From Paenibacillus algicola (GTDB lineage: Bacteria; Bacillota; Bacilli; Paenibacillales; Paenibacillaceae), in assembly GCF_005577435.1 (NCBI RefSeq), contig NZ_CP040396.1, forward strand, positions 4,357,001 through 4,421,000: a stretch of 64,000 nucleotides of DNA, read 5' to 3'. Position 1 is the first letter of the stretch; each line of letters opens with the position of its first letter. This document shows, in pieces, positions 53,570-61,289 of the stretch. Below the pieces are notes generated by a model. It did no database searches. It was not told the origin of the DNA and worked only from the letters and a program-made list of their open reading frames with translations. The position numbers were made by a program, and so were the translations under genes.

Positions 53570-55318
53570 TTAGAGCGCAGACAGCCGCTTGATCCATCCC
53601 TCCAGCTCGTCGACCAATCCCTTGGCTAGCTCAAAATCCATCTCTTTCAAGGCCAATTCGATTTGCATTTCAACGGACTTTTTCTTTTGCTCCGTTTCTA
53701 GGTAGTCTTTATTAAAATGACTCGCGTAAATCATCTGTCTGAATTTTCGCATACTCATTTTACGGATGGTCTGATGCTCCACGATCAGCACATAGTCCAT
53801 CCCGTTGACGACGGAATAGAAATCATGCGAGACCATTAGAATCGCACCTTTATAGTTAAGGATGGCTTTTTCGAGCGCGATCTGTGTGTAGACGTCCAGA
53901 TGGCTTGTGGGTTCATCGAGCAGCAGCAGATTGGCTTGACTGGCCGCGACCTTGGCCAACTGGAGTATATTTTTTTCTCCGCCGGACAGCGATTCGATCT
54001 TTTGCTCAAGAATCTCTCCCTCAAAGCCGTAGCTCGCTAAATACGCTCTGACCTCGTCATACGTGTTGAATCCGGCGTCGATGAATTCATGCAGGATCGT
54101 GTTGGCATCTTCCAGTGTTTCGCCTTGAAGCTGAGATAAGTACGCCACTTTGGCATCCTTGTGGACTTGAATCGACGGATGCTGGTTTCGGAAAATATCC
54201 CGCAGCAACGTCGTCTTCCCGGTCCCGTTTGGACCGATGATCGCGACCTTATCCGTGGATTTGATCTCGAAGTGCACGTTATCCAGCAGCAGCTCGTCAA
54301 AGGCCACGCTATAGTGATCTACTTTTACGAGTACATCGTCTTCCATTTCATGCTCCAGCCCGAAGTGGATATCACGCTGCTTGATCTCGACGAACGGCGC
54401 TTTGATCCTGCGCACTTCCAGTCTCTCCTGGAACCTCACTCTGGCCTTTAACGCCCGGCCTCGGGATGCTTCTGAATTGTAAGTCGCGATCGCTCTGAGG
54501 TTGTCAATGATGTGATCATATCGCTCGATCTCTTCGGCTTCAGCGGCGGCGATCTCCTGCAGCTCGATTTTGGTCTGAAGCAGCGAGAAATGGTATTCGA
54601 TATAGCTTCCGTCGAACTCTTGAATTTCTGTATTCTCCAGGTGAATGATTTTGTTGAAGCAATGATTTAAAAGATAGCGGTTATGCGTAACGACGAGCAG
54701 CATGCCTTTGTGGGAGTTGATTAATTTTTTGAGCGCATTCAAATTTTCGAAGTCCAAGAACACATCAGGCTCGTCCATAATCATCAGGTCCGGGTTTGTA
54801 AGCATCTCCTTCATGACCTGAATCAGCTTGAACTCTCCGCCGCTTAACGAGGTTACGCTAACGTCTTTGAGCTTCGCCAGATTGGCTAGATTCAGCTTCT
54901 TATGAATCCGGCTCTCCGCATCGTCCCCGCCCATGGATTCAAGCGCGTCCAGCGTGAGCTGGTATCTCTCCATCAGGGAATCCATATCATGAGTGGTCGC
55001 CATTTCAGCATAAATTGCGTTAAGCTGCTCCTGGAGCCTTGTAAATGCTTCACTCATATATTCAAAAACGGTCATGTCCGTTGCCGGGTCCACCTGCGAG
55101 AACTGACTAACGTACCCGATTCGACAGCTGGGATCGATCTCCAGCTTGCCGTCAAACACATGCTTGTCCGGGTCCATCAGAATTTCGATCAGGGTGCTTT
55201 TGCCGCTGCCGCTGGTTCCGATAAAGGCGCAATGCTGCCCTTCCTCGAGCGTGAACGAAATGTCGGTATACAGTTCCTTTTGCGGGAACGAGAAGGATAA
55301 ATGTTCAACTTTAATCAT
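53570..55318 (-). CDS. ABC-F family ATPase
   Basis: 582 residues with two ABC domains and no membrane segment. Domain 1: Walker A GTSGSGKSTLIEILM near residue 34, signature SLSGGEFKLIQVM near 158, Walker B DLMIMDEPDVFLDFENL near 178. A charged helical linker (residues 235-315) corresponds to the P-site tRNA-interaction motif. Domain 2: Walker A GPNGTGKTTLLRDIF near 368, signature SLSGGEKNILQLAK near 445, Walker B LLLLDEPTSHLDV near 465. A C-terminal helix follows. ABC-F proteins act on ribosomes, either as translation factors or by protecting them from antibiotics. Domain 1 ends its Walker B in EPD rather than the usual EPT/EPS. Confidence 0.87.
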   Translation of the reverse strand: MIKVEHLSFSFPQKELYTDISFTLEEGQHCAFIGTSGSGKSTLIEILMDPDKHVFDGKLEIDPSCRIGYVSQFSQVDPATDMTVFEYMSEAFTRLQEQLNAIYAEMATTHDMDSLMERYQLTLDALESMGGDDAESRIHKKLNLANLAKLKDVSVTSLSGGEFKLIQVMKEMLTNPDLMIMDEPDVFLDFENLNALKKLINSHKGMLLVVTHNRYLLNHCFNKIIHLENTEIQEFDGSYIEYHFSLLQTKIELQEIAAAEAEEIERYDHIIDNLRAIATYNSEASRGRALKARVRFQERLEVRRIKAPFVEIKQRDIHFGLEHEMEDDVLVKVDHYSVAFDELLLDNVHFEIKSTDKVAIIGPNGTGKTTLLRDIFRNQHPSIQVHKDAKVAYLSQLQGETLEDANTILHEFIDAGFNTYDEVRAYLASYGFEGEILEQKIESLSGGEKNILQLAKVAASQANLLLLDEPTSHLDVYTQIALEKAILNYKGAILMVSHDFYSVVNGMDYVLIVEHQTIRKMSMRKFRQMIYASHFNKDYLETEQKKKSVEMQIELALKEMDFELAKGLVDELEGWIKRLSAL

Positions 55319-55582
55319 GGTCTTACCTTTCCTGGTAGCTGAAATGGGGTTGATTAGAAGTGCTGCAGCCTCTCCACTGTGGGGGTCTGCCGCACCTCAG
55401 ATTAACACTGTTTGCTGCTAAATTCAATGCTTGAGACTGCGGGTTTGATAAGGGTTATGCATGCTGCTTTCATGTATGACTGCATGGGTGCCGCTTATTT
55501 TTTCAAGACCTAGCGCAGACTATTCTGTAAGAGACGAATGAGGGGGATTGTGGTACGATAACATTCTATACGGAAAGAGGAC

Positions 55583-55942
55583 GTGATAAAGCTGATAACG
55601 ATTACGATTCCAACCCCAGAAGTAACGATCTACAAGCAAGAATATCCGGAGTTGAGCCATATTTACGGATTTACGGACTTCCACCTCATCACCAGGGAAA
55701 AAGGCGGCATCTTCATGTTCTATAACGACCAGGATGAGCTGCTCTTTGTCGGAAAGGCCCGGAAGCTGCGGCAGCGGATTAAGAAGCACTTTGAGGATAC
55801 CGTCTCGCCCATCAAGAATCACCGAAATGAAGTCGTGAAGATCGAAGTGTATATCGTAGATGATCCTGTTGAGCGAGAGATTTATGAAACGTATGTGGCG
55901 AACAAGCTTGATGCTAAGTACAATGAGGACAAATTAATCTGA
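55583..55942 (+). CDS. GIY-YIG domain protein (UvrC-N/excision-repair-like)
   Basis: 119 residues from a GTG at 55583 preceded closely by AAGAGG. GGIFMFYNDQDELLFVGKAR near residue 42 is a GIY-YIG-type core in which the two classical motifs read GIF and LLFVGKA; KLRQRIKKHFED continues with the basic helix carrying catalytic Arg, and EREIYETYVANKL supplies the metal Glu. This layout is that of the UvrC N-terminal nuclease and related stand-alone proteins. The tyrosines of the motif are replaced by Phe, so catalytic activity is uncertain. Confidence 0.8.
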   Translation: MIKLITITIPTPEVTIYKQEYPELSHIYGFTDFHLITREKGGIFMFYNDQDELLFVGKARKLRQRIKKHFEDTVSPIKNHRNEVVKIEVYIVDDPVEREIYETYVANKLDAKYNEDKLI

Positions 55943-55964
55943 TGTATCCATATTGATGCGCAGG

Positions 55965-56008
55965 AGCAATGTGCTGGTCCTAAATAGGGCAGGCACGTTG
56001 CTTTTTTT
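55965..56008 (+). terminator. Intrinsic terminator of the GIY-YIG gene
   Basis: AGCAATGTGC (55965-55974) and GCACGTTGCT (55993-56002) pair with one G-T and run into seven T. It lies 23 bases beyond the stop. Confidence 0.85.
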
Positions 56009-56133
56009 AGTATAGGGTGGCTTGAGGTTAGAGGGAAGTGGGCTCGATTTTTGATCCAAGATTATGCTAAGCATACCATGTCAATTGTCAGTGCATCGCT
56101 GTTAGACCATTTACTTATCCTCTTCTACACCAG

Positions 56134-57030
56134 TCACACTTTTTGAATTGCGAACCAGAGCTCAAAATAGTTGAGTCCGTCCTTCGCACCGTACATTTCA
56201 AATTGAATCCCATCCACTTGTTCATATCCAGCGGTTGGAAGCCACTCGGTATAAATACGCTTATAGAGTAATTTGATCGTCTCGCCGAACTGCTCCCAAG
56301 GATGTGGATCTGACGGGAAGATCACCCATGTATACGTGGGAATAGTAACTGAGGTGTACCCGTCCGTATTGCTGTCTTCGTCTTTGAAGGCGCAAAGCAT
56401 GTACGGGAACGTGTCCTGTCCGGTCTTCCGGTAGCCGCATATCGCATTTACAGAATATAACTCTTGTCTGACAAACGATGGCAAATTCCCTGCATTCGCT
56501 TCAAGCCGTTTCACTTCTCCATTTGCATGGCTCTGCTCCCACAACTTCGCGGGAGTCTGCGGAACTTCACCGCCACCATCTAAGCGAAATACACCTTCAA
56601 TGCCGAACACTTCAAAGCTATCCTTTGTTTCAATCCGATAATTCATCGCCTCTGCCCCTTTAACTGTGATAAGGAAGGACAGACGAGGATAGGCTTTAAG
56701 CGCAATCCCTTCGTGACGGGCCATTGTTGGAGTGATTCCATGCAGCGCATGGAACGCCCGCGCGAACGACACTGGAGATTCGTAACCATACCTAAGCGCG
56801 ACATCAACCACCTTAGCCAGACCATCGTGCTGTAGATCCAGCGCAGCTAGCGTCAGCCGTCTCCGTCGAATGTATTCCGCCAGTGTCACATCTGTAATGA
56901 ACGAAAACATTCGTTGAAACTGATAGGAAGAACAGCAGGCCATGTGGGCGGCTTCCTTCAGCTCAATCTCCGCAGTCAGGTTTGTTTCAATATAGTCTAT
57001 TGCCCGATTCATCCGCTCCAGCCACTCCAT
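56134..57030 (-). CDS. AraC family regulator with GyrI-like effector domain
   Basis: 298 residues from the ATG at 57030, preceded by AAAGGAAGGG (57087 is a longer in-frame start). Two AraC helix-turn-helix motifs fill residues 1-105: LTAEIELKEAAHMACCSSYQ with FQRMFSFITDVTLAEYIRRR, and VVDVALRYGYESPVSFARAF with HALHGITPT. A GyrI-like/effector-binding domain covers about residues 130-298 (YRIETKDSFEVFGIEGVFRL, GYTSVTIPTYTWVIFPSDPH, GLNYFELWFAIQK). It probably senses a cationic or hydrophobic small molecule. Targets unknown. Confidence 0.88.
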   Translation of the reverse strand: MEWLERMNRAIDYIETNLTAEIELKEAAHMACCSSYQFQRMFSFITDVTLAEYIRRRRLTLAALDLQHDGLAKVVDVALRYGYESPVSFARAFHALHGITPTMARHEGIALKAYPRLSFLITVKGAEAMNYRIETKDSFEVFGIEGVFRLDGGGEVPQTPAKLWEQSHANGEVKRLEANAGNLPSFVRQELYSVNAICGYRKTGQDTFPYMLCAFKDEDSNTDGYTSVTIPTYTWVIFPSDPHPWEQFGETIKLLYKRIYTEWLPTAGYEQVDGIQFEMYGAKDGLNYFELWFAIQKV

Positions 57031-57158
57031 CTCAACCCTTCCTTTCAAATATAAGTATAGACAGAATGGAGCAGAGCTTCGCAACAACTTGTGCCCAAAA
57101 AAGTTGCTTTTCTTTAGACGTTCTAAGTCGAGGTGAGGTCGTATTCACGGCATGGTTT

Positions 57159-57476
57159 TCACTTAGGTACAGAAATGACTTTAATCCCTTGAGATCTAAA
57201 ATAGCTAAAGTCCTGGGTGTTGAAGTTAATGGTAGCGTAATTCTTAAATTCCTTGCCATAGTAGCTTACCACCTTCTTTGAAATTTCAGATATAACCATT
57301 AGACAGACTTTCTTGTACGAATCAATCTCCTTGACAATTCTTCGTTCCTTTTTTTGAAAAGAACAACTCTTAATCGTTATCCTAAACTCCCTCTCCATCA
57401 CACGAAAATTTCGCCTTGGTTGTGATACGGTTCGGCAGATCATCTCTAAGGCTAAATCATCATGAATAAAAAACAT
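57159..57476 (-). CDS. Possible small AT-rich protein (unknown)
   Basis: 105 codons, MFFIHDDLALEMICRTVSQP at the start and FNTQDFSYFRSQGIKVISVP at the end, with a basic middle (IKSCSFQKKERRIVKEIDSY). I recognise no family. No clear ribosome site precedes the first ATG (57476) or the internal ATG at 57398. Together with the 130 bases on its right-hand side of the AraC gene it fills the 57031-57561 interval, where nothing else is evident; composition is AT-rich, marking the start of the acquired region. Confidence 0.3.
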   Translation of the reverse strand: MFFIHDDLALEMICRTVSQPRRNFRVMEREFRITIKSCSFQKKERRIVKEIDSYKKVCLMVISEISKKVVSYYGKEFKNYATINFNTQDFSYFRSQGIKVISVPK

Positions 57477-57561
57477 ACGTATTTGCTATTTCTTGCGTTT
57501 ATCGATACAATTTATAAGAACACATATTCCCATTTTCCGTATTTATAGGAGGTGATAAATT

Positions 57562-57762
57562 ATGGCAATCGGAGATCGCTATAAAACAGGACAACGTTCT
57601 CCCGCAAATGCATACTACGCATGGGATGGTTACACCGATGGAACAAACTCTCCTAGGCCAACAGCCGAAGAAATGAAAATTAGGCTGGAGAACGGCGAAG
57701 TATTTCCACCTATTAACTCTTGTGACAAAGGTGCCTTTTGGAAAATGACATCTTATGCATGA
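57562..57762 (+). CDS. YjzC-like small protein
   Basis: 66 residues, MAIGDRYKTGQRSPANAYYA at the start, then TAEEMKIRLENGEVFPPINS and KGAFWKMTSYA. The pattern of an initial RYKTGQ-x-(A/S)P, a central lysine/glutamate segment, GE-x-FPP and a final aromatic W-K corresponds to the YjzC family of short soluble proteins of unknown role. An ideal AGGAGGTGAT site precedes the ATG. It has its own terminator and separates the chromosomal genes from the AbiL-type pair. Confidence 0.72.
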   Translation: MAIGDRYKTGQRSPANAYYAWDGYTDGTNSPRPTAEEMKIRLENGEVFPPINSCDKGAFWKMTSYA

Positions 57763-57770
57763 TCTTGAGT

Positions 57771-57805
57771 ATAAGCAAGACTTCTATAGAGAAGTCTTGC
57801 TTATT
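57771..57805 (+). terminator. Intrinsic terminator of the YjzC-like gene
   Basis: ATAAGCAAGACTTC and GAAGTCTTGCTTAT are perfectly complementary around a TATAGA loop, followed by TTATTGATATT. Confidence 0.8.
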
Positions 57806-57928
57806 TATTGATATTACATATCCCGGTTTAGATTTTTTCGTAATTTTAGGTTTATTTTTCGGACATATCATATATAATAACTGATAACAGAGATTTTTTC
57901 GAAGTTAGTTTGTTTTGGAGGTGGTATT

Positions 57929-59200
57929 ATGCTAGTTATGTTTCGATGTAAAAACTTTTCTTCGTTTCGTGACGAGGTCGTTTTAGATATGCGCGCTACT
58001 TCATATACCCAACACCCTTCACACATAATAAAGCATGATTCAGTAAACTTATTGAAAACGTTAGCGATTTATGGAGCTAATGCGAGCGGCAAATCAAACC
58101 TTATTAGTGCTATGCACTGGTACGAGCGGATAATTTTTAGCCACCTATTTCAAGGAAATCAGTCTGAGCACATGAATGAAGAATTAGACTCAAGAAAATT
58201 GACATCAATACAACCTTTCTTGCTAAGCGAAAATAATGATTCCTGTATTGAGTTAGAAATGGTTTTCCTTCATCAAAATAAATTATTTCAATACGGTTTC
58301 TCCATTCAAGAATCACTTATCTTATCAGAATGGCTTACTGTGGATAATACTAATGTATTTGACCGTGATAATAAGGGGATTTCTTTTGGTAAAAAATACG
58401 AGGCTCAATTAAAAAACTTTAAAAAATATCGCGAAGATCGTCTTTATCTTTCTGTACTTGATTATTTTGCAACTGATGAGATGAAAGAAACAGTTGATTG
58501 TTTCAAAGACTATTTTCGTAACCGATTTAATGTCCACTTTGAATTAATTCTCGAATCCAGTATCAAAGGCACAGTAGATTCATGGTCACATTCCAAGCGT
58601 CTTGTTCAAGATGACATGTTTCGTTCAAAGGTAGCTGAATATATAAGAAAAATCGATGTAGGAATTGACGATATAAAAATTGAAAAAGAGTGGGTCTTAA
58701 ATAAGAAAACGGGACAAAAAGAACAAGAACCTTTAATTAAAACGATACATTCTGTGTATAATGAAGCAGGCCTAAGGGTAGGCAGCAAAGCTTTTGACCT
58801 TCCTCAAGAATCATCTGGGACATTGCGGTTTCTTTCATTCATACAGGAGATCTTAACACTAATTGAAAAAGGGGGGGTCTTTGTTATTGATGAATTGTCA
58901 GCCAGACTCCACCCGTTACTTACAAAATTCATTGTTGATATATTCCAATCTGATAAGAATCAAAATCAAGCTCAACTAATCTTTACTACTCATGATACAT
59001 CTATCTTGAATAAAGACCAGTTCCGTCGAGATGAAATTCTGTTTGTTGACAAGAATGAATTCGGTGCCTCCACGATATATTCTTTAGCTGACTTGAAAAC
59101 GGTCCGGCAAGATGCCACTTACAACAAGGACTACTTCAGCGGGAAATACGGAGCAATCCCTATTTTCCAATCAGCAGAGAATGGAAATGGTGGTGACTGA
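57929..59200 (+). CDS. AbiLi/RloA-like AAA ATPase (anti-phage defence)
   Basis: 423 residues; GGAGGTGG lies six bases before the ATG. An SMC/OLD-like ATPase: FRCKNFSSFRDEVVLDMRAT at the N-terminus, Walker A YGANASGKSNLISAM near residue 48, a long insertion, then the late signature SSGTLRFLSFIQEILTLIEK near 288, Walker B GGVFVIDELSARLHP near 311 and FTTHDTSILN near 352. This layout matches AbiLi/RloA. With the RloB partner it makes a two-gene abortive-infection system. It encodes the upstream half of a 14-base overlapping pair and is markedly AT-rich compared with the chromosome. All ATPase motifs look intact. Confidence 0.85.
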   Translation: MLVMFRCKNFSSFRDEVVLDMRATSYTQHPSHIIKHDSVNLLKTLAIYGANASGKSNLISAMHWYERIIFSHLFQGNQSEHMNEELDSRKLTSIQPFLLSENNDSCIELEMVFLHQNKLFQYGFSIQESLILSEWLTVDNTNVFDRDNKGISFGKKYEAQLKNFKKYREDRLYLSVLDYFATDEMKETVDCFKDYFRNRFNVHFELILESSIKGTVDSWSHSKRLVQDDMFRSKVAEYIRKIDVGIDDIKIEKEWVLNKKTGQKEQEPLIKTIHSVYNEAGLRVGSKAFDLPQESSGTLRFLSFIQEILTLIEKGGVFVIDELSARLHPLLTKFIVDIFQSDKNQNQAQLIFTTHDTSILNKDQFRRDEILFVDKNEFGASTIYSLADLKTVRQDATYNKDYFSGKYGAIPIFQSAENGNGGD

Positions 59201-59879
59201 CATCGCCCGGTTAAATCCTTCCGTTCCAAGACAAATCGAAACTCGTCCTAGCAACTTAGGTAAGGTGCTTCTTATCTGCGAAGGCCCTACCGAGGTCTTA
59301 TATTTTGAGCATTTTGCTGACATCATTCGCAGGAATCAAAATAAGTTTGCACATCTAGATATAGAATCCATCCCAGCAAAAGGTAACGCCCAAAGAGTAT
59401 TGAATTTCGCTGAGGAGTTTTTGCAAGAGGAGACTAACCTTCGTAAGTATGCACTGTATGAAAAGCATCTTGTTTTCGATTGCGATGCTCCAACTGATAT
59501 TGAGCGGGTTATCATTGATATGCTCTCGTCAACTAATAATTATATACTGTCTCTAACGAATCTGTTATTTGAAACCTGGTTACTTATGCATTTTGAACAG
59601 GTCGAACCCATCTACTCAGATACAAAAACAAAAGTTGGGAATCGGCTAGAGGCTGCATTAGGTAAAGAGTATACAAAAGCTGACTCTGGTCTTATTCGAC
59701 AGATCATTGGAAATGGCGATAACTTAAGAAATGCGATTTCGCATGCATACGCTCTCGAAGAACGTTTCAAGAATCAAAATCTTAGTTTGGAAAAAGACAT
59801 CCAGAAAATGAATCCTTTCACAACGGTTCATTCTCTTATGGAAAGAATGTTATATGAGATGGAAAGGTCAGAAACGTAG
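59187..59879 (+). CDS. AbiLii/RloB-like TOPRIM-type effector
   Basis: 230 residues from the ATG at 59187 (59181 also possible; the open frame extends back to 59112 inside the ATPase gene). RloB features: KVLLICEGPTEVLYFEHFAD near residue 25 with the TOPRIM-type Glu, a second acidic site in HLVFDCDAPTDIER near 88, and LLFETWLLMHFEQVEPIYSD near 122. These acidic residues fit a metal-dependent nuclease. Translation is coupled to the ATPase gene by overlap. The toxic or effector activity would be released on phage infection; that behaviour is known for AbiL and PARIS relatives, not shown here. Confidence 0.83.
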   Translation: MVVTDIARLNPSVPRQIETRPSNLGKVLLICEGPTEVLYFEHFADIIRRNQNKFAHLDIESIPAKGNAQRVLNFAEEFLQEETNLRKYALYEKHLVFDCDAPTDIERVIIDMLSSTNNYILSLTNLLFETWLLMHFEQVEPIYSDTKTKVGNRLEAALGKEYTKADSGLIRQIIGNGDNLRNAISHAYALEERFKNQNLSLEKDIQKMNPFTTVHSLMERMLYEMERSET

Positions 59880-60077
59880 TTGTCGTCCTCTCAACTACAT
59901 CTGTAATGGCGAATCATAGTACTTTCTTGTGCGTTACTATGATTCGCCTTTAATATGATATGTCCCCACCTATCATAAGTCAGGCTAATTCACTTTTGGT
60001 ATTATTGGGCGTATCATTCTAAAGGCGAAATTAACAAACAGACATTCACAAAAGATAAATAAAAATAGAGCAGGTAG

Positions 60078-60392
60078 AAGCTGCAGCTGGAGCTCCGATA
60101 CGACCAGGCCGAGCCCGTCTCCTACGAGCTCGTTCGCTCACTGATGGGCCGGTTCCACGTCCTCCTCCGCCACTCGCCGTTCCCGCAGCGTAAGACCCTG
60201 CTGCACCTGATAGTGAAAAGGATCACGCTGGACGACAGGAAGCGCGTCGGCAGCGTCGAGCTCGCCTTCAACGAGGAGACCGAGAAGCATTTTTTAAGCG
60301 TAGCCCCTTCTACTGACAACATGGCGGAAGGGGCTTTTCCTTTGTCCGGAAAAGCCCCTTTACTTGAGCACAGACTTCATATAATTATCTAA
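60078..60392 (+). pseudogene. Tail of a large serine recombinase
   Basis: Translation gives LRYDQAEPVSYELVRSLMGR, then QRKTLLHLIVKRITLDDRKR and VGSVELAFNEETEKHFL, resembling the C-terminal end of large serine integrases. A TAG stands immediately before (60075-60077), no start codon or catalytic domain is present, and the segment is far more GC-rich than the AT-rich DNA on both sides. It is a leftover of a phage- or transposon-type integrase. Confidence 0.6.
60328..60364. terminator. Intrinsic terminator-like hairpin
   Basis: AAGGGGCTTTTCC (60328-60340) and GGAAAAGCCCCTT (60348-60360) are perfect arms with a seven-base loop. Another AGCCCCTTC copy at 60302-60310 can pair with the left arm instead. 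It separates the recombinase tail from the convergent kinase fragment. Confidence 0.6.
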
Positions 60393-60399
60393 CGAGCAG

Positions 60400-60993
60400 T
60401 TAAATCAACAGTTCATGCTTCAGTCTACTAAATGCAGCAGCCATTTCCTTAACAGAACTAAAGCGTGCATCGATATCTGCTGCCAGTCCTTTAAGAAGGA
60501 ATTCCTTAACCGCCTCGCTCTTATTGTAAATCCCGTTTCCATGCTTTTTCCCACAAAGTATAAAATTTACAACTTGAGTGAGAGCGTAAATTTCATGTCG
60601 CACTTCGTAGTTTGCGAATCCCACTTTTGTTAAATCAGGGTCGTTTAATGAGCCCTTAACACTGGAATCCTTACTTGTTAAAGAGCTTTCTGGGATTTTG
60701 ACTAAACCGAAGTCCGATACTTTAAGTACTGTCCACATCTCATCAAAGTGATGGATCAGAACGTTATGATAGCTAATATCGCGATGCAGCATTTCCTTTT
60801 CATGAATATAGATGAAAGCACTAAAAAGCTGACCAATAAGCTTAAGCCGCTCCTTCATCGCCAATTTAGTGTTATTGTCACGTATATAATCAGCCAGCGT
60901 TCCCCCATTGGCATACTCGAGGGTGTATTCGTTCTTTTCGTCGTTATAGTTATAGGCTTCTATAATATAAGGCGAGTTCAGCTTACGAGTGAT
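60400..60993 (-). pseudogene. Protein kinase fragment lacking the N-lobe start
   Basis: In frame from just after a TAA (60994-60996) the reading goes LNSPYIIEAYNYNDEKNEYT, LEYANGGTLADYI, then the catalytic loop MLHRDISYHNVLI and KVSDFGLVKI. HRD, Asn and DFG are therefore intact, but the glycine loop, catalytic Lys and the start are missing. The first Met is at 60864, well inside the domain. Genes of this type are common in defence islands. The break coincides with the stop of the HEPN fragment, so it looks like a deletion junction. Confidence 0.7.
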
Positions 60994-61289
60994 TTATACC
61001 GTTTTTAAGTAATGCTTTTTTTCAATATAATTTTGGAACACCAGAATAATATAAGAACAATATTCATTAATATTTTCAAACCTTTTCTGAAGATCATCTG
61101 GAGTGAATCTTCTACCAACTTCCGAGGATGATTCATTTCCATGAGCGATGGAGTTCCTTAAATCCACTAACTCATGTATTCTACCACCTATTTCAGGTCT
61201 TGGTAGAACGTCCTCTTGAATGGAAAAAGATTCCCATATGCTCTGAAGTTGTTTGTGCCTTAGATTCTTTCCATCAGTTGGAATTATGA
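60994..61289 (-). pseudogene. HEPN-type nuclease fragment cut by IS256-family element
   Basis: About 98 codons between the IS end and a TAA at 60994. IHELVDLRNSIAHGNESSSE contains the R-x4-H signature of HEPN RNases (RNSIAH), and FENINEYCSYIILVFQNYIE is a typical closing helix of MAE_28990/MAE_18760-like HEPN proteins. The N-terminal half is missing: the reading enters the IS left end at 61289. It directly abuts the truncated kinase. Confidence 0.68.
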
